A stretch of DNA of 37,388 bases from a virus. Within the stretch, counting starts at the first letter, position 1; each line of letters starts with the position of its first letter. The stretch covers positions 1 to 37,388 of IMG/VR virus record IMGVR_UViG_3300013131_000111; one strand, written 5' to 3'. The position numbers and the translations under genes were made by a program. The notes under the pieces were generated by a model. That model made no database searches. It worked only from the letters and a program-made list of their open reading frames with translations, and was not told the DNA's origin. Shown one piece after another: positions 34,290 through 37,388 of the stretch.

Positions 34290-34533
34290 CTACTTTTTTC
34301 AAGTAGTCGTAAGTTTCTTCATAAGTCTTAAAGACCTTCGTTCCATGCTTGCTCATGACTCTCACTGACGATCCAAAGCATTGAACACGTCCAAAACCTG
34401 GGTACCTACCGTTGCCAAGGAATCGAGAGTTCCATCGGGTACGGCGACGTACAGGATCATGAAACAGATGAGGTATGCTAAGAATAGTGCTGCAATTTGC
34501 ATAGAACTCTTCTTTCTCTTGAATTGTTTTCAT
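34273..34533 (-). CDS. Hypothetical phage protein, 86 aa
   Basis: The start is ATG 34533; the longer frame is tRNA sequence. The product contains DPVRRRTRWNSRFLGNGRY then PGFGRVQCFGSSVRVMS and KTYEETYDYLKK, a pattern recalled from uncharacterised T4-like phage proteins. Basic middle and acidic end; no ribosome binding site is obvious. Located between tRNA-Gly and tRNA-Asp. Confidence 0.65.
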   Translation of the reverse strand: MKTIQEKEEFYANCSTILSIPHLFHDPVRRRTRWNSRFLGNGRYPGFGRVQCFGSSVRVMSKHGTKVFKTYEETYDYLKKVVDTTK

Positions 34534-34544
34534 ATTATACTTTC

Positions 34545-34619
34545 TGGAGCGGAGAATGGGGATCGAACCCACGACCATCTCGTTGGCAACGAGAAGCTCT
34601 ACCACTGAGCTACCTCCGC
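34545..34619 (-). tRNA. tRNA-Gly (anticodon GCC)
   Basis: Regular cloverleaf, CCA encoded; loop TTGCCAA gives GCC. Confidence 0.92.
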
Positions 34620-34625
34620 GTTATT

Positions 34626-34664
34626 TGGTGGACCCTAGCGGGATCGAACCGCTAACTCCTAATT
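34626..34664 (-). pseudogene. 3' half of a split tRNA-Ala (positions 37-76)
   Basis: The sequence starts at AA then TTAGG (3' side of the anticodon stem), a 4-nt variable loop, a perfect T-arm and acceptor strand AGGGTCC with A73 and CCA. The acceptor pairs with the 5' half at 35287-35322 over all 7 positions, including G3-T70, the alanine identity pair. The halves are separated by the HNH element and a complete tRNA-Ala. Confidence 0.85.
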
Positions 34665-35240
34665 TATGGTGGAGGATAAGGGAGTCGAACCCTTGACTCT
34701 GCCTTGCAAGGGCAGCGTGTTCCCACTAGCACCAATCCCCCATTTGTCTTTTACTAATTCCTCAATCAAAGGAACTACTTCATTTGACCATTTACTATGA
34801 ACCATTTCGTGATGATTTGGACATAAGGGTATCAAATTTTTTGGTTCATTATTGTAATGATTTTCATCAATGTGATGAACCGCAACTACTTTATCAAATC
34901 CACAAATTGCACATTCACATTTCCAATTTTGAAATGCTATAGTTCTGTAGTGTGTAGCATTATCCTTCCACCATTCTTGCCTATTGTTTGCGCAAGACCT
35001 AGAGCAATAATACTTATCTTTCTGAGGATGAAGTTTTTCTCGTTCTGTTACTAAAAACTTATTAGAACAACATAAACATTCAACTTCAAATTCCTTTAAT
35101 TCACCAAACTGACTAATAGTTCCTTGCGCTTTATTCCAATTATCCCTTTTAGGATTATGTTCACACCAACGACTATGATTAGCCTTTTCCGAAGTAGTTG
35201 AGAAATTAAACTCTATTTTGCAATGTTTGCATTTCCACAT
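34659..35240 (-). CDS. HNH homing endonuclease running into a tRNA-Ala gene
   Basis: ATG 35240 with AGGAGG 8 nt upstream and TATAAATA at 35264. The 193-residue protein has zinc-finger-like Cys pairs (C4/C7, LCCSNKF, CAICGFD) and the HNH core VVAVHHIDENHYNNEPKN then LIPLCPNHHEMVHS. The last 25 or so codons coincide base for base with the complete tRNA-Ala at 34667-34741, and the stop lies in the split tRNA's 3' half, so the original C-terminus was probably replaced. It is the mobile part of the insertion into tRNA-Ala. Confidence 0.85.
   Translation of the reverse strand: MWKCKHCKIEFNFSTTSEKANHSRWCEHNPKRDNWNKAQGTISQFGELKEFEVECLCCSNKFLVTEREKLHPQKDKYYCSRSCANNRQEWWKDNATHYRTIAFQNWKCECAICGFDKVVAVHHIDENHYNNEPKNLIPLCPNHHEMVHSKWSNEVVPLIEELVKDKWGIGASGNTLPLQGRVKGSTPLSSTIN
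34667..34741 (-). tRNA. tRNA-Ala (anticodon TGC), complete, carried by the HNH element
   Basis: Acceptor GGGGGAT/ATCCTCC with G3-T70, A73 and CCA; loop CTTGCAA gives TGC. Its D-arm differs from that of the split tRNA-Ala, so it is not a copy of it. It lies entirely in the reading frame of the HNH gene. Confidence 0.88.
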
Positions 35241-35263
35241 TCGAATTACCTCCTATTATGGAG

Positions 35264-35271
35264 TATTTATA
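35264..35271 (-). promoter_or_regulatory. T4-type late promoter octamer before the HNH gene
   Basis: TATAAATA on the minus strand, 24 bp before the HNH ATG and only 16 bp after the split point of tRNA-Ala. Confidence 0.65.
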
Positions 35272-35286
35272 ATTCGCATATTTTCA

Positions 35287-35322
35287 GCAAATCAGGCGCT
35301 CTCCCAACTGAGCTAAGAGCCC
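35287..35322 (-). pseudogene. 5' half of a split tRNA-Ala (positions 1-36)
   Basis: Exactly 36 nt: acceptor GGGCTCT, D-arm GCTC/GAGC, anticodon stem CCTGA and loop TTTGC, ending with the anticodon TGC. Its missing half is at 34626-34664. Confidence 0.85.
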
Positions 35323-35356
35323 GAAACTATCTAGAGGGGACCTATTCCTCTAGCAG

Positions 35357-35426
35357 GTAGATGATGCGTGATCGCCTCAACGAGTCAGGTCGAGAACTCT
35401 CAGCAGTGATCAGTGGGATCATCTAC
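35357..35426 (-). ncRNA. 9-bp inverted repeat closing a 70-nt structure
   Basis: Arms 35357-35365 and 35418-35426 are perfect complements. A second stem, TAGAGG/CCTCTA, lies just below it. The gap 35323-35431 holds no gene. Candidate small RNA or a tRNA-processing structure upstream of tRNA-Ala 5' half. Confidence 0.4.
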
Positions 35427-35431
35427 AATAT

Positions 35432-35524
35432 TGGCAGAGAGCGGGTGGTATCGAACCCCAACCGGGTACTAGCCGGTCCACTAGTTTTCAAGACTAGGCT
35501 GCAGACCTCTGCAGATCACTCTCC
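35432..35524 (-). tRNA. tRNA-Ser (anticodon TGA)
   Basis: Type II with long variable arm, G73, CCA encoded; loop CTTGAAA gives TGA. The fourth tRNA-Ser of the array. Confidence 0.88.
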
Positions 35525-35531
35525 ATGGAAT

Positions 35532-35606
35532 TGGCACCAGTGGAAGGAATCGAACCCTCTACGCGCGGTTTTGGAGACCGCCGCTCTACCACTGAGCTAC
35601 ACCGAT
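35532..35606 (-). tRNA. tRNA-Trp (anticodon CCA), second copy
   Basis: A1-T72, G73, CCA encoded; stem GCGGT/ACCGC with loop CTCCAAA. Differs from the first tRNA-Trp in the D-arm and stems. Confidence 0.88.
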
Positions 35607-35674
35607 ATAAAATTTCAGCCGGTGAATTCTTTTGTACGTGCGGCCGGATCCGTCACAATTTCTGACTAAAGACA

Positions 35675-35747
35675 AAACTGTAATAGGGATCGAACCCATA
35701 TCTCCCCGCCGTTCCGCAAGGCGTGCTATCCATTGCACCATACAGTC
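35675..35747 (-). tRNA. tRNA-like, probable Arg (GCG), irregular
   Basis: Acceptor GACTGTA/TACAGTT, D-arm GTGC/GCAC and T-arm are good, but the 3' end lacks CCA, position 73 is T, and the anticodon arm has only a 4-bp stem CGCC/GGCG around a 9-nt loop TTGCGGAAC. U33 rules suggest GCG. May be a decaying gene. Confidence 0.5.
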
Positions 35748-35962
35748 TACTAGTTCGCTTTCTCGGCAAAGACTGCTACTGTAGTTCTCTAGTCAAGGCA
35801 ATTGCCGCTGCCTATATAAATTCCTGGGCATCTCGCAATTGGGACTCTTACCCCTGCATCCAAGCTATGACTCAGACCGTGTTTCCCGATACGCCGAGTA
35901 GCCCTGTGGCGTATGTAGTGTTCTCATTGTAGTAGATGTCGACCTCTTCTACAACGTTTTAT
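35748..35962 (-). ncRNA. 215-bp gap with hairpins; candidate RNA
   Basis: No frame or tRNA. A 7-bp hairpin (35889-35895 with 35908-35914), a 6-bp hairpin (35927-35932 with 35949-35954) and the 10-bp palindrome GGCAATTGCC lie here in the minus-strand RNA. Possibly a small RNA or degraded tRNA genes. Confidence 0.35.
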
Positions 35963-36035
35963 TGGTGCTCCTGGAATGAGTCGAACATTCGTAAGCAGGC
36001 TTCGTAGACCCGCCACCGGATCCGCCGGCAGAAGC
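35963..36035 (-). tRNA. tRNA-Arg (anticodon ACG)
   Basis: Acceptor GCTTCTG/CAGGAGC, A73, CCA encoded; loop CTACGAA gives ACG. Wobble reading of CGC/CGA would require host TadA to make inosine. Confidence 0.82.
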
Positions 36036-36036
36036 G

Positions 36037-36342
36037 TTATGGCATATAAAGACCTTCGATCTGTGGATCAACAATCATTTCAGGCATGTCATCAATCCAA
36101 ACATCGATATTAATCTTGTGAACGTGAAGCATAAAGTCTCGTTTAGGGCGTAGGCCTGTTCCGAAGCAATTCTCAGCACCGATGATACGACCAATAGTAT
36201 ACTTGGGATCATCCATGTGTTGAATGCCACGAGCAGATACACAGTAAACTTTATGTCCACGGTCAAGAGCTTGTTGTGCGAACCAATTCCACAACAGTGG
36301 ATCTTTGGTGTAGGTGTCATCGTAGTCAATCGAGATATTCAT
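36037..36342 (-). CDS. HAD-like phosphatase, 101 aa
   Basis: The start is ATG 36342 with GGAG 6 nt upstream. The N-terminus ISIDYDDTYTKDP has the HAD nucleophile pattern D-x-D-x-T, followed by VYCVSARGIQH (motif II Ser) and a C-terminal IDVWIDDMPEMIVDP (motif IV Asp pair). It is short, with no visible cap, and resembles the T4-like phage phosphatase-like proteins. The substrate is unknown; an RNA 3'-phosphatase partner for the 5'-kinase is a speculative option. Own promoter. Confidence 0.75.
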   Translation of the reverse strand: MNISIDYDDTYTKDPLLWNWFAQQALDRGHKVYCVSARGIQHMDDPKYTIGRIIGAENCFGTGLRPKRDFMLHVHKINIDVWIDDMPEMIVDPQIEGLYMP

Positions 36343-36361
36343 CTTTTTCTCCTCTACACCA

Positions 36362-36390
36362 TCATAATCTAAACTGTTCCACATGTCAAC
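36362..36390 (-). promoter_or_regulatory. sigma70-type promoter, TTGACA-17-TATGAT
   Basis: -35 TTGACA at 36390-36385 and -10 TATGAT at 36367-36362; drives the HAD-like gene and tRNA-Arg. Confidence 0.75.
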
Positions 36391-36398
36391 CTCTAAAT

Positions 36399-36471
36399 GG
36401 TGCTGCTAGAAAGAATCGAACTTTCTTCTCATCCGTACCAAGGACGTATAATACCAGTATACTATAGCAGC
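36399..36471 (-). tRNA. tRNA-Thr (anticodon GGT)
   Basis: Perfect acceptor, CCA encoded; stem CGTCC/GGATG, loop TTGGTAC gives GGT. Third tRNA-Thr. Confidence 0.88.
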
Positions 36472-36476
36472 GTTAT

Positions 36477-36550
36477 TGGTGTTCCCACCAGGAATCGAGC
36501 CTGGGCCTTCTCCGTGTCGAGGAGATGAGCTTCCATTACACCATGGGAAC
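36477..36550 (-). tRNA. tRNA-Val (anticodon GAC) with C33
   Basis: Acceptor GTTCCCA/TGGGAAC perfect, A73, CCA encoded, stem TCTCC/GGAGA perfect. Loop TCGACAC gives GAC with C at position 33, where U is nearly universal. Confidence 0.75.
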
Positions 36551-36555
36551 ATTGT

Positions 36556-36629
36556 TGGTGCGGCCACCGGGAATCGAACCCGGTTCTCAAGCTTGAGAGG
36601 CCGGCGACCATCGCCAAGTAGTCCTACGC
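36556..36629 (-). tRNA. Probable tRNA-Glu (anticodon CTC) with broken acceptor stem
   Basis: D-arm, anticodon arm and T-arm resemble the tRNA-Glu at 36634, and loop CTCTCAA gives CTC. The 3' acceptor strand TGGCCGC with A73-CCA finds only about three partners in the 5' sequence, so the gene may be defective. The 5' end is uncertain by a few bases. Confidence 0.55.
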
Positions 36630-36633
36630 GAGT

Positions 36634-36710
36634 TGGTACAGCGTACGGGTATCGAACCCGTCATCTCCGAATTGAAAGTACGGCGACCACCCCATCTAGT
36701 CCGACGCTGC
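36634..36710 (-). tRNA. tRNA-Glu (anticodon TTC)
   Basis: Acceptor GCAGCGT/ACGCTGT, A73, CCA encoded; loop CTTTCAA gives TTC. Confidence 0.88.
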
Positions 36711-36769
36711 ATAAATTTCAGGGGCATGATTGCTTTGAAATGCCGAAGCCCAGCGGCATTGGGGTTTAT

Positions 36770-36853
36770 TGGTGGGAGTGAAGGGAATCGAACCCAACAT
36801 GCGTTACCGCGACAGATTTACAGTCTGCTGCCTCACCTTGAGGCGTCACTCCC
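36770..36853 (-). tRNA. tRNA-Tyr (anticodon GTA)
   Basis: Type II bacterial tRNA-Tyr with long variable arm, perfect acceptor, A73, CCA encoded; loop CTGTAAA gives GTA. A 6-bp hairpin (ATGCCG/CGGCAT) lies between it and tRNA-Glu. Confidence 0.9.
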
Positions 36854-36858
36854 AAACT

Positions 36859-36929
36859 TGGTAGCGCCAGATGGACTCGAACCATCCCTACGGGCTTATG
36901 AGACCCATGTCAGCACCTGCTGTGTCGCC
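36859..36929 (-). tRNA. tRNA-Met-like (anticodon CAT) with truncated D-arm
   Basis: Only 71 nt including CCA. The region 8-26 has 15 nt instead of about 19; the D-loop lacks the usual AG...GG. Acceptor pairs 6 of 7; loop CTCATAA gives CAT. Could be elongator Met or Ile2; not an initiator type. Confidence 0.65.
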
Positions 36930-36935
36930 ATAATT

Positions 36936-37009
36936 TGGTGTTCCTACAAGGTAACGATCCTTGGTCTCTCGCTTATCAGGCGAACGCTCTACCTTTGAGC
37001 TATAGGAAC
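36936..37009 (-). tRNA. tRNA-Ile (anticodon GAT)
   Basis: Acceptor perfect, CCA encoded; stem TTCGC/GCGAG, loop CTGATAA gives GAT. T-loop ATCGTTA departs from the usual TTCGA start. Confidence 0.85.
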
Positions 37010-37020
37010 ATGTTAATCTA

Positions 37021-37049
37021 ACACTATACTAATTGAAGACGAATGTCAA
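37021..37049 (-). promoter_or_regulatory. sigma70-type promoter inside the tRNA array
   Basis: -35 TTGACA at 37049-37044; -10 TATAGT at 37028-37023 (spacer 15) or TAGTGT at 37026-37021 (spacer 17). Starts 12 bp before tRNA-Ile. Confidence 0.65.
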
Positions 37050-37073
37050 CAACTATTTTCATAGTACTTAATT

Positions 37074-37149
37074 TGGTGCACTTGGAGAGAATCGAACTCC
37101 CGACACCAGGATCTTCAATCCCGTGCTCTACCGTCTGAGCTACAAGTGC
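37074..37149 (-). tRNA. tRNA-Phe (anticodon GAA)
   Basis: Perfect acceptor, CCA encoded; loop TTGAAGA gives GAA. Confidence 0.9.
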
Positions 37150-37154
37150 GTTAT

Positions 37155-37228
37155 TGGTCAGGATGGCGGGAATCGAACCCACGCCGGAAGCTTCCAAGGC
37201 CGCCACGCTACCACTACGCTACATCCTG
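37155..37228 (-). tRNA. tRNA-Pro (anticodon TGG), second copy
   Basis: C1-G72 as in tRNA-Pro, A73, CCA encoded; loop CTTGGAA gives TGG. Different in sequence from the copy at 31675. Confidence 0.85.
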
Positions 37229-37303
37229 TTTATGAGTTTGGCTCTACCTCCTCGTAGGCGACTTAGCTACACTTCAAGTTTGCAGTACCGTGAATGTGTT
37301 TTG

Positions 37304-37383
37304 CTCGGTCGGCTGGGATCGAACCAGCGCCATATTGGGTCTCCGGTTAACAGCCGGGCGCATTACCACTCTGCCACGACCGA
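37304..37383 (-). tRNA. tRNA-Asn-like (anticodon GTT), enlarged variable loop, no CCA
   Basis: Acceptor TCGGTCG/CGACCGA perfect, G73, then CAA instead of CCA. Anticodon arm CCGG/CCGG with CTGTTAA gives GTT, but the variable region is about 13 nt instead of 5. Second tRNA-Asn of the array. Confidence 0.65.
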
Positions 37384-37388
37384 GCAAA

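Noticed and set aside
34626-35322. Group I intron in the tRNA-Ala anticodon loop
   Set aside because: The insertion is at an intron-like site, but apart from the HNH gene and a whole tRNA only about 45 bases remain on the 5' side, taken up by a late promoter and ribosome binding site; no room for a catalytic core.
35607-35674. Cluster of EcoRI-, EagI- and BamHI-type sites, as in a cloning vector
   Set aside because: The sites occur by chance within 40 bp; flanking sequence is ordinary tRNA array and no vector sequence is seen.
36476-36998. Plus-strand frames of 101 and 121 codons over the tRNAs
   Set aside because: They are translations of reverse-complement tRNA sequence, with repeated patterns such as GIEPxxS from T-arms; not genes.

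Overview
The window looks like part of the genome of a large T4-like tailed phage (myovirus) of a Gram-negative, probably aquatic, bacterium. Three things support this. First, small genes are packed end to end with 1-8 bp overlaps and almost all lie on the minus strand. Second, at least twenty transcription units begin with a perfect TTGACA box 15-17 bp from a TATA-like -10 (host sigma70-type early promoters), while a few genes carry the T4 late promoter octamer TATAAATA. Third, the gene content is that of such phages: RNA ligase 1, 5'-kinase, ATP DNA ligase, NadV/NadM, ClpP-like protease, free-standing homing endonucleases and a very large tRNA array. The host cannot be named from the sequence. 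All coordinates and structures were read by eye; no search or folding program was run.

Layout. 1-24430 (minus strand): an early-type accessory region of about 60 genes. It encodes a glycosyltransferase, glutaredoxin, nucleoside deoxyribosyltransferase-like protein, CCA-adding enzyme, PTH2-like peptidyl-tRNA hydrolase, two metallophosphoesterases, a ppGpp-hydrolase-like HD protein, a secreted DRGH nuclease, RNA ligase 1 (split in two by a plus-strand GIY-YIG gene), DNA ligase with a WGR-like N-terminus, HExxH peptidase, Toprim protein, SPFH/band-7 protein, NadV plus NadM-Nudix (NAD+ salvage), a P-loop 5'-kinase, a ClpP-like protease, a macro-like protein, an RNase H-like protein and many small unknowns. 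Several genes shorter than 60 codons were recovered by translating the gaps.

24434-30166 (plus strand): a late-promoter island encoding two small GFPI-type membrane proteins, CsgF, CsgG, a curlin-repeat protein, a FecR-domain protein, a CHASE2-class III nucleotide cyclase and a two-helix membrane protein. This is a curli (type VIII) secretion module joined to a membrane-bound cyclase, and is the most unusual gene set here.

30132-37388 (minus strand): a tRNA array with about 28 complete or near-complete tRNAs covering 16 amino acids (no Cys, Gln, His or Lys seen before the window ends), one tRNA-Ala split by an HNH endonuclease element that carries its own tRNA-Ala, a GIY-YIG endonuclease, a SpeD-like decarboxylase, a HAD-like phosphatase, small proteins, and several gaps holding long inverted repeats that look like structured non-coding RNAs. 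Several tRNAs are irregular: Leu anticodons on short-variable-arm tRNAs, C33, a truncated D-arm, a broken acceptor stem, an enlarged variable loop, and some lacking encoded CCA.

How it fits together. The tRNAs, CCA-adding enzyme, peptidyl-tRNA hydrolase, RNA ligase and kinase (RNA repair) and ppGpp-hydrolase-like enzyme all support or protect translation during infection. NadV and NadM would rebuild NAD+, which would help against NAD-depleting immunity. Endonucleases have invaded at three places, each under a TATAAATA box, and two of them have split a resident gene.
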